Assembly (NCBI RefSeq): GCF_023740735.1
Contig: NZ_JAMRXH010000020.1
Location: 1-64,000 of the forward strand
Direction of reading: 5' to 3'
Length of the DNA stretch: 64,000 nucleotides
From: Nocardia sp. CDC159
GTDB taxonomy: Bacteria; Actinomycetota; Actinomycetes; Mycobacteriales; Mycobacteriaceae
A program made the position numbers and the translations under genes. Under the pieces are notes generated by a model. It ran no database searches, was not told the origin of the DNA, and saw nothing but the letters and a program-made list of their open reading frames with translations. This document shows, piece after piece, positions 40,927-49,776 of the stretch (positions within the stretch are counted from its first letter, which is position 1; each line of letters begins with the position of its first letter).

Positions 40927-42222
40927 GTGAGAATCGCAACCATCGCCCTGGTCTGCGCATGGGTGGGCACGGCACCGGCGCACGCGTCCGCCCTCGAGGC
41001 GCCCTGCGCCGCCCCGCCGGTTCCGGGCGCACAACTGCAACTGACCGCCTGCCTGGACGACCTCACCACCGCCGGTACCGTCTCCTCCGGCCATACGAAT
41101 CCCGCGCACTGGGCGGGCCTGACATCCGCGGGTGCGCACACTCCCCGCGGCGTGCCGGGCAGGCAGATCGACGGCTACTTTCCCGACGACTCCACCACCA
41201 ATACCGAGCACGGTTGGAATCACGACAGCCAGTTCGTCGTTCGGCTGCCCGACCGCTGGAACGGCGGCCTGGTCGTGGCGGGCACGCCCGGCAATCGCCG
41301 CCAGTACGCCAATGACATCACCATCTCCGATTGGGTGCTGGCCAGCGGCTATGCCTATGCCGCGACCGACAAGGGCAATACCGGATCCGACTTCCACCGC
41401 GACGGCGTCCGGCCGGGTGATGCCGTTGCGGAATGGCATTCGCGGGTCACCCAGCTCACCGTCGCCGCCGCGGCCACCGTCACCGCCAGCTACGGCCGCC
41501 CGCCCGCGCACACCTATCTGGCCGGGGTCTCCAACGGGGGCTACCTGGTGCGCTGGCAACTGGAGAACATGCCGTGGCTCTACGACGGTGGCGTCGACTG
41601 GGAGGGCACGCTGTGGACCGCGGACGGACCCAACCCGCTGACCTTCCTGCCGCCCGCGATCCGTAATTTTCCCCGCGCCGCAACCGATCCCGCCGCATTT
41701 GACGCGATGCTGGCCGCCGGATTCGCCCCGGGCTCGGAGCCGCTGTGGGACTATCACGATCGGACGTACTGGGGGTCGACCCAGCGCATCCACCGTCAGG
41801 AGTTCGATCCCGAATACACCGGGGACGAGGCCGAATACGACTACTCCGCCCGTCCCCGCGCGGTGCGCGAGGCGGTCCGGCGCATCGCGCTGACCGGACG
41901 AATCGAGCGGCCGCTCATCACGATTCACGGCACGCTGGACGCACTACTGCCGATCGGGCCGGGCTCCGATACCTACGGCCGCATGATCGGTGCGCAGGGC
42001 CGTGCGGGTCTGCACCGGTACTACCGCATCGCGGACGGAAACCACGTGGACGGCCTCTACGACACCCATCCCGGGCTGCTGCGGCCGATGCTGCCCTGTT
42101 TCCGCAGCGCCTTCGCCGCGCTCGAAATCTGGTCCACCGCTGGGCAATCGCCGCCGCCGAGTGTGGATGTGCCACGGCCCGGCGGCGGCGATATCGTCGG
42201 CAGCTGTGCGCTGGGCGGCTGA
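40927..42222 (+). CDS. Secreted tannase/feruloyl-esterase-like or hydroxybutyrate-oligomer hydrolase
   Basis: 431 aa from GTG 40927. Signal peptide ending near THAPAHAS/ALEAP (residue ~22). Nucleophile elbow GVSNGG (~200), an acidic HGTLDALLP (Asp) and ADGNHVDGLYD (His) complete a triad. Cysteines at both ends could form a disulfide. Similarity is to the tannase / 3-hydroxybutyrate oligomer hydrolase group. It is convergent with a PHB depolymerase (9-bp gap), so oligomer cleavage during polyester breakdown is a reasonable but unproven role. The divergent PucR-GAF gene probably regulates it. Confidence 0.75.
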   Translation: MRIATIALVCAWVGTAPAHASALEAPCAAPPVPGAQLQLTACLDDLTTAGTVSSGHTNPAHWAGLTSAGAHTPRGVPGRQIDGYFPDDSTTNTEHGWNHDSQFVVRLPDRWNGGLVVAGTPGNRRQYANDITISDWVLASGYAYAATDKGNTGSDFHRDGVRPGDAVAEWHSRVTQLTVAAAATVTASYGRPPAHTYLAGVSNGGYLVRWQLENMPWLYDGGVDWEGTLWTADGPNPLTFLPPAIRNFPRAATDPAAFDAMLAAGFAPGSEPLWDYHDRTYWGSTQRIHRQEFDPEYTGDEAEYDYSARPRAVREAVRRIALTGRIERPLITIHGTLDALLPIGPGSDTYGRMIGAQGRAGLHRYYRIADGNHVDGLYDTHPGLLRPMLPCFRSAFAALEIWSTAGQSPPPSVDVPRPGGGDIVGSCALGG

Positions 42223-42231
42223 GCCGTCCGG

Positions 42232-43506
42232 TCAGCACTGGCCGTCGGCCAGGACCCAGTGGTTCTCGCCGGTGCGCTTCAGGCTGTGGACGACGAACGT
42301 GTTCCACAGGCCCATGGCGTCATTGGAGCCGTTGGCGAAGGTGTAGCCGCCCGAGTGGTACGCGCGGCCGGCCACGGTGTGGTCGTAGTTGGATGCCTTC
42401 ACGCACACCGGGGTTGGCGGTGTGGTCGTGGTCGTGGTGGTGGGCGTGACGGTGGTGGTCGTCGGCGGGGCGGTCGTGGTCGTCGGCGGCTTGTCGGAGC
42501 TCAGCGCGCGCACCATGCCCATGATCGCCTTCACCTGCGGCCCAGCGTGTTCGGCGTAGCTGGTGCCGGTGTAACCCCACCAGTCCCAGCACCCGTTCGG
42601 ATTGCCCAGGCTCGGCGCGGGGATCGCCTGCGGGTAGAGCACGACGATGTCGTTGGTGTCGGCGTACTCGTTGAGGTAGGCGTCGCGCATGAAGGTCTCG
42701 CCGAATCCGTTGTAGCCGTAGCCCTGTTTGCAGCCGTGCAGCGCGACCAGCAGCGTGCACGCCCGACCCGCCGCGCAGCCGGAGGGAACGTAGACGAATC
42801 CGTTGGCGTCCATACCGATCGACGCGGCCGCACCACCGGCGTAGACGTTCTGATCGAATCGAATCAGTTTGCCGCCCGTCGAGCCGGCCGCGGGTTGTAC
42901 GCCGCCGAGCAGGTGCGCGAGCAGATCGCGCTCGGGATCGTTGCGGCAGTTGTTGATGAACGGCGAGGCGGTGCTCGAGCAGGCGACCGATCCCAGCGGG
43001 CTCACCCAGCCATGCCCGGCCGCGGTGGCGTTGTCGTAGACCACCTTCGCGCCGAACTCGCGATAGTACGCCGCCAGATCGTCGTTGACCGCCGCCACCA
43101 CGGTGTTGTCGCTGGTGCCGTGATAGAGGTACACCTTCGAATCCCGCAGCCCCGCAACCGGATCCACCGTGCCGCGGGCGGCCCGATCCCGGGTCTCCTG
43201 GACGAGCCGCGCGGGCGTGCGGCGCGGCTGATAGGTCTGCATGCACGCGAATTGCGCGGTGCTCACGCTGCCCTGCGCGCAGTTGTAGGGCCCGGCGGTG
43301 AAGATCGCGGCGCCCTTGACCGTGCCCGAATGGGCGACGTGCAGCTGATTGGCCAGATAGCCGCCCGAGGAGACCCCGGAGACGTAGACGGCCTTGATGT
43401 CGAACCCGGTCAGCGACCCGGATACCGGTTGCGGAACGGCGGCGAAAGCGGCACCGGCCATGAGGATGGACCCGATCACCGCCGTGGCCAACAGAAGTCG
43501 TTTCAT
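42232..43506 (-). CDS. Extracellular short-chain PHB depolymerase
   Basis: 424 aa. Signal peptide (LLATAVIGSILMAGAAFA). The catalytic domain follows with lipase box GVSSGG (~residue 45), YHGTSDNTV (acid), AAGHGWVSP (His) and LLVALHGCKQGYG oxyanion region: the type-2 catalytic domain order. A Thr/Pro-rich linker (~345-370) leads to a ~55-aa C-terminal domain (CVKASNYDHTVAGRAYHSGGYTFANGS) like the binding modules of secreted PHA depolymerases and chitinases. It breaks down poly(3-hydroxybutyrate) outside the cell. ATG with GGGTCGATCG upstream (weak site). Confidence 0.88.
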   Translation of the reverse strand: MKRLLLATAVIGSILMAGAAFAAVPQPVSGSLTGFDIKAVYVSGVSSGGYLANQLHVAHSGTVKGAAIFTAGPYNCAQGSVSTAQFACMQTYQPRRTPARLVQETRDRAARGTVDPVAGLRDSKVYLYHGTSDNTVVAAVNDDLAAYYREFGAKVVYDNATAAGHGWVSPLGSVACSSTASPFINNCRNDPERDLLAHLLGGVQPAAGSTGGKLIRFDQNVYAGGAAASIGMDANGFVYVPSGCAAGRACTLLVALHGCKQGYGYNGFGETFMRDAYLNEYADTNDIVVLYPQAIPAPSLGNPNGCWDWWGYTGTSYAEHAGPQVKAIMGMVRALSSDKPPTTTTAPPTTTTVTPTTTTTTTPPTPVCVKASNYDHTVAGRAYHSGGYTFANGSNDAMGLWNTFVVHSLKRTGENHWVLADGQC

Positions 43507-43641
43507 CGATCGACCCTTCGCTGGGTGTATTGCGAGGTGCCAGATACTCCCGTACCGGCTGTGATCCGGGCCACGGCCGCGCGCACCACATCTGGCCGTC
43601 CCGATATGGCCGCTACACCCACAGGGATCGTGCGACGACCG

Positions 43642-43893
43642 TCAGGCCCCCAGCAGGCGCAGCTCGGTGTTCAGCGAGGCGGCCTCGTGCGACAGGGCCG
43701 CCTCGTCGGGCTGGTCGCCGACGCGGGCGGCCAGATCGCCGCGGGTGATGACGACCAGGGTGTCCAGATCGTCCTCGCTTCCGGGTTCGATGCGCAACCG
43801 CCCCTCGGTCAGGACGAGTCGGGTGTGCGGGCTGCCCGCCTCGAGCAGCTGCCGCAGGTTCTCCGGCGTGATCTTCGTCTTGTCGGCAGTCAT
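43642..43893 (-). CDS. Small hypothetical protein
   Basis: 83 aa from ATG 43891-43893 (a longer frame to 43929 is possible). Compact, mixed charged and hydrophobic: ITPENLRQLLEAG, TRLVLTEGRLRI, LDTLVVITRGDLAARVG. No signal peptide or membrane helix. It lies 37 bp downstream of the helical-repeat protein gene on the same strand and may be co-expressed. I do not recognise it. Confidence 0.6.
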   Translation of the reverse strand: MTADKTKITPENLRQLLEAGSPHTRLVLTEGRLRIEPGSEDDLDTLVVITRGDLAARVGDQPDEAALSHEAASLNTELRLLGA

Positions 43894-43930
43894 GCCCTGC
43901 GGGTGCCCGGCCGATCGCGCGGAAAACAAT

Positions 43931-45442
43931 CTATTCGCTGGCGCCCCGGCGTCGGAAGAACAGGATCTGGTCGCCGTAGTCGGCCAGCGGCCGGGTCTGA
44001 CCGGCCTGACGGATACCGCTCGCGGGCAGGTTGGTGAGCTTGGCGAACATGGCGGTATTGCCGAACGCCGCGCGGACCTGGGTCTCGGAGGCGTAGTCGG
44101 CCCCGTACTCGGCGAGCTGTGCGAAATCCAACGGCGCCAACGGTTTGTCCAACGGGGGCTGACCGGCGGGGCGGCCCAGGGCGGCGTACTGGGTGGCGGC
44201 CCCGTCGGCGTACCAGCACAATTCGTAGGCCAGATTCTCGGTGGTGCTCACCGCGATCACCGACCAGTCCTGCGAAAGCCGCAGCGCCAGCGGATGTTTG
44301 CCGACCGGGGCGAGCTCCCAGTTCAGGCTCTTGACCGAGATCCAGTGCCCGCCGGAGCGCTCGATCAGCACCACGTCGTCGCCGAGCCGTTCGGTCAGAT
44401 TGAGCTCCGGTTCGGGCATCGCCGCCTGGGTCTTGTGCACACCGTGGAAGAAGCCGCTGCCGACCGGGCGCACATCGTCGGCCGAATACGCGGCGACCAC
44501 GGCCGCGCGCACCTGGGCCAGCGCGTCGGGGGCGGTGCAGCGGACCGCCAGCGCGCCGAACGAATGCGCGATCTCCACCGGCTTGGACGGCAGATCCGGC
44601 AGCGCACCGGCGGCCAGCGGTTTGAGACCCACCAGCCCGAGCTTCCAGTTGATCTCCTCGATGGTGCTCAGATCGCCGTTGGTCTGATAGAGGATCTGCT
44701 GCTGGGTGAGCCGGGCCGCGCGATCGAGGGTGGGACAGTCCAGTTTGCGCAGGGCGGCATGGGTCTTGCTGGTGAACTCCAGCTCCTCGATGGGCGTGTC
44801 GCGCAGGCGCGTCGTCATCGCGGGCGTGGTCCAGGCGGAGTAGCGCTCGCGATACATGGCCAGCGCCTGCTTGCGCTGCCGCCCGATCATCAGCGTGCGC
44901 AACAGCATGTTCAGACTGGCCAGAAAGCGGCCCGCGGTGTCCGGATCCGCGGCGAACAGGCCCGCCCGGATACGCACGGCCTCCGAACTCGCCGCGACCG
45001 CGGCGCCCGGATCGAGTCGGCACAGCCAGACGCCACACTTGGACAGCCCGTCCGCGCACACACCCGCCGCCTGCGGATACTGCTGGGCCACCTGGTGATA
45101 CGCATCGCAGGCCTGCCGTATGGTCGCGGTCGCCAGCTCGCGATGGCCGATGGTGCGCGCGGCCTGCTCGAACACCCGCAGCGCCTCCTGCACCAGCCCG
45201 GCGAACTGCGCGCTGACATGTCCCGCGGTGAGCCAGCGCAGCCGGATGAGCACGGCCTCCTGTGCCGGTTCCAGCGCGGCCGGGGAGCGATCGCGTTCGG
45301 AGCCATCCTGTTTGGTGGCGATGAACGCCTTGGCCAGCTCGCACAGCGAGGTGGCGAGCCGTAGCTCGGCCTCGTCCGTCCGCTCCTGGGCGGCGATTCG
45401 TCTCTCGTCGGCCACCCGCTGCTCGATGGCGCTCAACTCCAT
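43931..45442 (-). CDS. Large helical-repeat (TPR-like) protein of unknown function
   Basis: 503 aa from ATG 45440-45442. Residues ~1-250 are helix-rich with TPR-like spacing (LAKAFIATKQ, ALRVFEQAARTIGHRELATATIRQACDAYHQVAQQYPQA, AVAASSEAVRIRAGLFAADPDTAGRFLASLNMLLRTLM). Residues ~255-503 are a mixed, Trp-containing region (GDDVVLIERSGGHWISVKSLNWELAPVG, LCWYADGAATQYAALG) that I cannot match to a domain. No signal peptide. Possibly a regulatory or effector-associated scaffold; the longer frame beyond 45442 is antisense to the SDR region. Confidence 0.7.
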   Translation of the reverse strand: MELSAIEQRVADERRIAAQERTDEAELRLATSLCELAKAFIATKQDGSERDRSPAALEPAQEAVLIRLRWLTAGHVSAQFAGLVQEALRVFEQAARTIGHRELATATIRQACDAYHQVAQQYPQAAGVCADGLSKCGVWLCRLDPGAAVAASSEAVRIRAGLFAADPDTAGRFLASLNMLLRTLMIGRQRKQALAMYRERYSAWTTPAMTTRLRDTPIEELEFTSKTHAALRKLDCPTLDRAARLTQQQILYQTNGDLSTIEEINWKLGLVGLKPLAAGALPDLPSKPVEIAHSFGALAVRCTAPDALAQVRAAVVAAYSADDVRPVGSGFFHGVHKTQAAMPEPELNLTERLGDDVVLIERSGGHWISVKSLNWELAPVGKHPLALRLSQDWSVIAVSTTENLAYELCWYADGAATQYAALGRPAGQPPLDKPLAPLDFAQLAEYGADYASETQVRAAFGNTAMFAKLTNLPASGIRQAGQTRPLADYGDQILFFRRRGASE

Positions 45443-45576
45443 CGCGATCTCAACTCCCGCATCACCTTCCACACACGGTCGTCGAGCGGCCGCATCGTGC
45501 GTCCGCAGTCTGCCACAGATTCGCGCCGGGCACCCGTTCGATGACGCGGACACCGTCGGACAGCCGCGCCGCCCGG

Positions 45577-46359
45577 CTAGTGCGGGGGCCGCACCGCGTC
45601 GAAGGATTCGGGCAGCGTTTGCCCGCCGTCGACGGCGATCGCCTGTCCGGTGAGGTAACCGGCCTCGGCGCTGGCCAGGAAGGCGGCCAGGTGGCCGATA
45701 TCGGCGGGCCTGCCGAGGGTTCCGGCGGGGATGGCCGCGGCCATCCCGGACAGGTACTGCTCCCCCATCGCCGCCAGACCCTCGGTCAGGATGTTGCCCG
45801 GCAGGATGGCGTTCACGGTGATTCCGCGCGGGGCCAATTCGATTGCCGCGGTTCGCATGAAGCCCAGCTGCGCCGCCTTGGACGCCCCGTAGTGCGACCA
45901 GCCGGGATAGCCGGTGATCGGTCCGGTGATGGAGGAGGTCAGCACCACCCGACCCGCGCCCGAGGCGGTCAGCGCGTCCAGGCAGGCCTGCACGGCGAAG
46001 ATCGTGCCCGCGAGATTCACCTCGAGCACCGCGGCCAGCTCCGCGGCGGTCATGGTGGCCAGCGCGGCCTGCGGCATGATTCCGGCATTGGCGCACAGCA
46101 CATCGATGCCGCCGAATTCGGTGAGCACTGTGGCGCTCATCTCACGACAGGATTCGGGATCGGCGACGTCCGCGCGGACGCCCAGGGTGCGGCCCGGCCC
46201 CGCGGCGGCCAGCGCGTCGGCCGCCTTCGTCACCTCCTCGGCCGTGCGGGCCACCACCGCCACCTGCGCCCCGGCCCGGGCGAAGACCTCGGCGATGCCG
46301 TAGCCGATTCCCTTCGTTCCGCCGGTCACCACGACCTTTTTCCCGCTCAGATCGAACAT
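45577..46359 (-). CDS. Short-chain dehydrogenase/reductase (FabG-like)
   Basis: 260 aa classical SDR. TGGTKGIG (Rossmann, residues 12-19), NAG (~90), catalytic Ser (TSSI, ~142), YxxxK (YGASK, ~157-161) and a C-terminal VDGGQTLPES, close to 3-oxoacyl reductases. NAD(P)H-dependent carbonyl reduction; substrate unknown. It is divergent from the gene at 46462 across a 102-bp region with a perfect palindrome, so both may respond to the same regulator. Confidence 0.9.
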   Translation of the reverse strand: MFDLSGKKVVVTGGTKGIGYGIAEVFARAGAQVAVVARTAEEVTKAADALAAAGPGRTLGVRADVADPESCREMSATVLTEFGGIDVLCANAGIMPQAALATMTAAELAAVLEVNLAGTIFAVQACLDALTASGAGRVVLTSSITGPITGYPGWSHYGASKAAQLGFMRTAAIELAPRGITVNAILPGNILTEGLAAMGEQYLSGMAAAIPAGTLGRPADIGHLAAFLASAEAGYLTGQAIAVDGGQTLPESFDAVRPPH

Positions 46360-46402
46360 TTCCAGCTCCTATTCGGGACCTGCATCACATTCTTTTGACA
46401 GC

Positions 46403-46418
46403 CGTTCCGATCGGAACG
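46403..46418. promoter_or_regulatory. Perfect 16-bp palindrome CGTTCCGATCGGAACG
   Basis: Fully symmetric, placed between the SDR and the divergent gene at 46462, next to TTGACA (46395-46400). Form typical of TetR-family operators. No TetR gene is adjacent; the binding protein is unknown. Confidence 0.6.
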
Positions 46419-46461
46419 AATATTGACTAACCAGATGGTACGTCTTTGATGGAGGAACGCC

Positions 46462-47805
46462 ATGTCGGTTGTCGACAGCGGAACAGTGAAATCGGCCTCC
46501 TCCCCGGGTGACGGCCTACCGCCGCTCGAACTCACCGAAAAACAGCGGTCCGCCCTGGCGAGGCTGGCGGAATTCCCGCTGCTGGACGCCATCTACGGCC
46601 GACGTTCGCGGCGCTTCCCGGTCGGCGGGTCGATTCCCGCGGGACCGCTCGCCTTCACCAGTCGCAAACCACCGCAGCCGCTCGGCGATCTGGAGCGCGC
46701 GGTGGTGCTCAATACGGTCGCGGGCTGGACCGGCTGGCATTTCGGCATTGCCCATCACCCCGGCTACGCCCCGGCCTGGCCCAACTACAACGGCTCGGCC
46801 ACCGGCCGCACCTTCGGCTCGGCGGCCGGGTTCCACACCAGCGAATTCTTCTTCACCGACGATTCGGGCACTTATTTCCTGCCGACCCGGGACGCGGTGC
46901 CCGACAAGGTATACGCCGAGGGCGAAGGCGCGACCGAGGCGCAGTTGAACAACCTGCTCGCGCGGGTGGTCAAGTTGTCCGACGAACGCGTTCACATTCC
47001 GCGCGAGGAGCCCTACCTCGAGGGCCACAACACCTGGATCGCCAATTACCCGGGCTCGTTGCTGGTGATCCCGGTGGCCGATATCGCCCAGCAGACGCTG
47101 GCCAATATCGCGTTCTTCACCCAGAACGGTTTCGCCATCTACGACGATGTGCACGACCGCCCGATTCCGGGCATCGAAAAATACCGGGACCGTTTGCGTT
47201 TCACCGATCCGATACCGCTGACCTTCGTCGAGCAGTATTCGCTGACCGAGGCCACGGCCGAGCTGATGGCCGCGGTGCACAACGGCCATCTGCTGCTGGG
47301 CGCGATGGGTCTGGGCGGCTGGACCTTCGACGGCATCGACCGGTTGACGATGCTCGGAGCCAGCGGCCGCCCCGACATTCCCGGCCTGGGCTTCCGCTAC
47401 GACACCGATCCGCGCTGGGCGCTGCCGAATCCGACCGGCCTGCCCGGCGTCTTCGAGGCCAGCTGCCGCCCGCATCACGCCTCGATGGCCGATGCCGTGG
47501 ACGCTCTGGCCGAACGCAAATTCGGCCCCGGCGGCCCGTACCACCCGGCCACCCCCGGCCCCTTCGCGGACAATCCGAGCGTGCGCGCGGCGGCCGCCCC
47601 GTGGGACCGGCGCTTCCGGGAATTGCTGTCACTGCAGGCGACCTATATCGATGAGACCTTCGGCAAGTTCCCGGGCACCGTGCCGACCATCTGGATCATG
47701 AACTACCTCCAGGCGCAGCACATCGATCTGGACTTCTACGACACCATCGCGACCGACCAGGGATACCTGTCGACACATCGCGACCATCAACGTCTCTGGC
47801 ACTGA
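46462..47805 (+). CDS. Large protein of unknown function, weakly nitroreductase-like
   Basis: 447 aa. LLDAIYGRRSRRFPVGGSIPAG at ~36-57 and LERAVVLNTVAGWTGWHFGI at ~75-95 recall FMN-nitroreductase starts, but the rest is not a plain nitroreductase. Conserved-looking patches: FHTSEFFFTDDSGTYFLPTRDAV, HNTWIANYPGSLLVIPVADIAQ, GAMGLGGWTFDGIDRLTMLG. No signal peptide. ATG with GGAGG 7 nt upstream. The serine-hydrolase gene follows after 35 bp on the same strand. Identification is weak; could be an undescribed flavoprotein. Confidence 0.5.
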   Translation: MSVVDSGTVKSASSPGDGLPPLELTEKQRSALARLAEFPLLDAIYGRRSRRFPVGGSIPAGPLAFTSRKPPQPLGDLERAVVLNTVAGWTGWHFGIAHHPGYAPAWPNYNGSATGRTFGSAAGFHTSEFFFTDDSGTYFLPTRDAVPDKVYAEGEGATEAQLNNLLARVVKLSDERVHIPREEPYLEGHNTWIANYPGSLLVIPVADIAQQTLANIAFFTQNGFAIYDDVHDRPIPGIEKYRDRLRFTDPIPLTFVEQYSLTEATAELMAAVHNGHLLLGAMGLGGWTFDGIDRLTMLGASGRPDIPGLGFRYDTDPRWALPNPTGLPGVFEASCRPHHASMADAVDALAERKFGPGGPYHPATPGPFADNPSVRAAAAPWDRRFRELLSLQATYIDETFGKFPGTVPTIWIMNYLQAQHIDLDFYDTIATDQGYLSTHRDHQRLWH

Positions 47806-47840
47806 CGGCCCGAGCACCACACCCCTCAGGAGCAAGGGCC

Positions 47841-49148
47841 ATGTCCCGTACCATTTTCCGGCTCGTCGCGGTGGCCACCACCATCACGGCCGTCACGCTT
47901 CCGGCGGCGCAGGCGGTCGCCGCACCGGCGAACACCTCGATACCCACTTGCGCCGAACCCGGACCGGGCCAGGACTTCGCCGAGCGATCGCCCGCCGAGC
48001 TCGGATTCGGCCCCGGCCTGACGGCGGCCCTCGACGCCGTGCACGCGCAGCGGCCACAGAACGTCACGATCAACGTCTATCGCAACGGATGCCGCGTCTA
48101 CAGCACCGGACCGCAGACCAATGCCATTGCCACGCAGAGCTTCTCGGTCGCGAAGTCGGTGAGCGCGATGGGCGTCGCCCGCGCGATCCAACTCGGCGCA
48201 CTGACCCTCGACAGCACCGTGGGACAGTTCGTGCCGCAGGCCGACCCGGCCCATGCGGCGGTCACCGTGCGCGATCTGCTCACCATGACCGGCGGCGAGG
48301 CCTACGACGTGACCCGCGATTACGGCACCGTATACGTCGACAACCTCGACGATTGGCTGAGTCGTCCGATCGTGCACGCACCCGGCACCTACTACCAGTA
48401 CGACCAATCCCTGCCCGCGGTTCTCAACCGCCTGGTGGCCCGCGCCGTGGGCACCCCCTTCCGCGACTTCGTGCGCACGGAACTGTTCGAGCCCCTGGGC
48501 ATCGGCGACGACGAATGGAAGTGGCTGCCCTCCTCCGACGGAGACGTCGCCGGGTACTGGAATCTGTACACGACCGCACCCGTGTACGCCCGGCTCGGCG
48601 AGCTCATGCGGCTGGGCGGGGCGTGGAACGGGCGGCAGCTACTGGCCCCGGCGTTCATGGCGGCGGTGGCGAGGTCCTCGCCCGCCAACGGCCACTACGG
48701 GCTGATGTTCTGGACGAACGCGGGCGACTGGGGCGTGACGCCGATGACCTTCCAGGATCGGCGAATCATCCACGGGCCCATGGTGCCCGGCGCGCCCGGC
48801 ACCCTCTACGGCATGTGGGGGATCCTCGGCCAGCGGGTGATGATCGACCCGGCGACGGGAATCGTCATCCAGGCCAGCGGCGACGAACTCTTCGGTCGAC
48901 GCGATCCGATCGATGCGGTACTGAACCTGTGGGACGGCGAGGTCCGGCTGGACTGGGAGCTGACCCAGGCCGTGTTCACCAATACCGTTGATCCGCAACC
49001 GCTTCCGCCGACGCCCTATCCGGGCGAATTACCGCACGGCTGGCGCACCGACCAGGGCCTGCTGCATACGCTGTTTCATCCCGAGCAGCTACTCGGCATC
49101 ACCGACCCGACCCGCGAGATCCTGGAGTGGCTGCAGGGCGGGCGCTGA
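47841..49148 (+). CDS. Secreted serine hydrolase, beta-lactamase (class C/esterase) family
   Basis: 435 aa. Signal peptide (VAVATTITAVTLPAAQAVA). SxxK motif is SVAK (~residue 103), the Tyr motif in YQYDQSLPAV and a late HGPMVP region; the SxxK and overall order fit class C beta-lactamase-like esterases/peptidases (PF00144). Cys pair near the N-terminus (TCAEPG...NGCRVY). Such enzymes may act as esterases or on cell-wall peptides. AGGAG precedes the ATG. It is 35 bp after the unknown 447-aa gene and probably co-transcribed. Confidence 0.85.
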   Translation: MSRTIFRLVAVATTITAVTLPAAQAVAAPANTSIPTCAEPGPGQDFAERSPAELGFGPGLTAALDAVHAQRPQNVTINVYRNGCRVYSTGPQTNAIATQSFSVAKSVSAMGVARAIQLGALTLDSTVGQFVPQADPAHAAVTVRDLLTMTGGEAYDVTRDYGTVYVDNLDDWLSRPIVHAPGTYYQYDQSLPAVLNRLVARAVGTPFRDFVRTELFEPLGIGDDEWKWLPSSDGDVAGYWNLYTTAPVYARLGELMRLGGAWNGRQLLAPAFMAAVARSSPANGHYGLMFWTNAGDWGVTPMTFQDRRIIHGPMVPGAPGTLYGMWGILGQRVMIDPATGIVIQASGDELFGRRDPIDAVLNLWDGEVRLDWELTQAVFTNTVDPQPLPPTPYPGELPHGWRTDQGLLHTLFHPEQLLGITDPTREILEWLQGGR

Positions 49149-49198
49149 CGATCCGCCCCGAATCGTCGCCCGTCGTTCAGCTTCCCCTGGTATGAACA

Positions 49199-49232
49199 CC
49201 GCCGTCGCGATCCGCGGAATGCGGACCGGCGG
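49199..49232 (+). terminator. Hairpin downstream of the serine-hydrolase gene
   Basis: Outer CCGCCG/CGGCGG and inner TCCGC/GCGGA pairs around GGAAT, ~50 nt after the TGA at 49148. No U-tract, as in many actinobacterial terminators. Confidence 0.45.
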
Positions 49233-49273
49233 CAGGTGTCGCATGCCAGACTGAGCGGAGGGGGACCGAGGAG

Positions 49274-49714
49274 ATGGCCATGGCCCGTGCGGTGGCGCCG
49301 GTGTCGCGGGGCGAGGGAGTGTCGACCCCGCCGGAGGAGGGCGACTCCTATCAGGAGCGGCTGGCCAAATACTTTCCCATCGAGACCAGCGGCCCATATC
49401 TCGCCGCGTCGGCGGCCGTGACCGGCATGACCGACCCGCATACGACCGCCCGCACCGTGTGGATGCTGGTCATCTTCGCGGTCTTCGGCCTCGGCACGAT
49501 CCCACTGCTGCTCAAGCAGTATCCGAAGACGAAATATCGGCATCGGTGGCTGCCTGTCGGCTTCGGTGTCGGCGCGTTCGTCATCTGGGCGTATTCGCTC
49601 GGCGCGCTGCCGATGGAACTGGGCGTCTACAGCCCGATCGCGGCCGTCGTGCTGCCGATACTGTATGGATTCGGGGCTAACTTCAGTCCCTCGAAAGCCG
49701 ACGCAACCCCCTGA
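49274..49714 (+). CDS. Small membrane protein, unknown function
   Basis: 146 aa. A soluble N-terminal half (YQERLAKYFPIETSGPYLAASAAV) is followed by three hydrophobic helices (~62-80, 92-112, 118-135: VWMLVIFAVFGLGTIPLL, GFGVGAFVIWAYSLGAL, SPIAAVVLPILYGFG). ATG 49274 follows GGAGGGGGACCGAGGAG; ATG 49280 (6 nt from GAGGAG) is equally likely. It stands alone. I do not recognise the family. Confidence 0.65.
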   Translation: MAMARAVAPVSRGEGVSTPPEEGDSYQERLAKYFPIETSGPYLAASAAVTGMTDPHTTARTVWMLVIFAVFGLGTIPLLLKQYPKTKYRHRWLPVGFGVGAFVIWAYSLGALPMELGVYSPIAAVVLPILYGFGANFSPSKADATP

Positions 49715-49776
49715 CCAGAGCGCGAATCCGTGTTAACTTAAATCGAATCAGCAGTCCTGATCCGATCGGAGTGACC

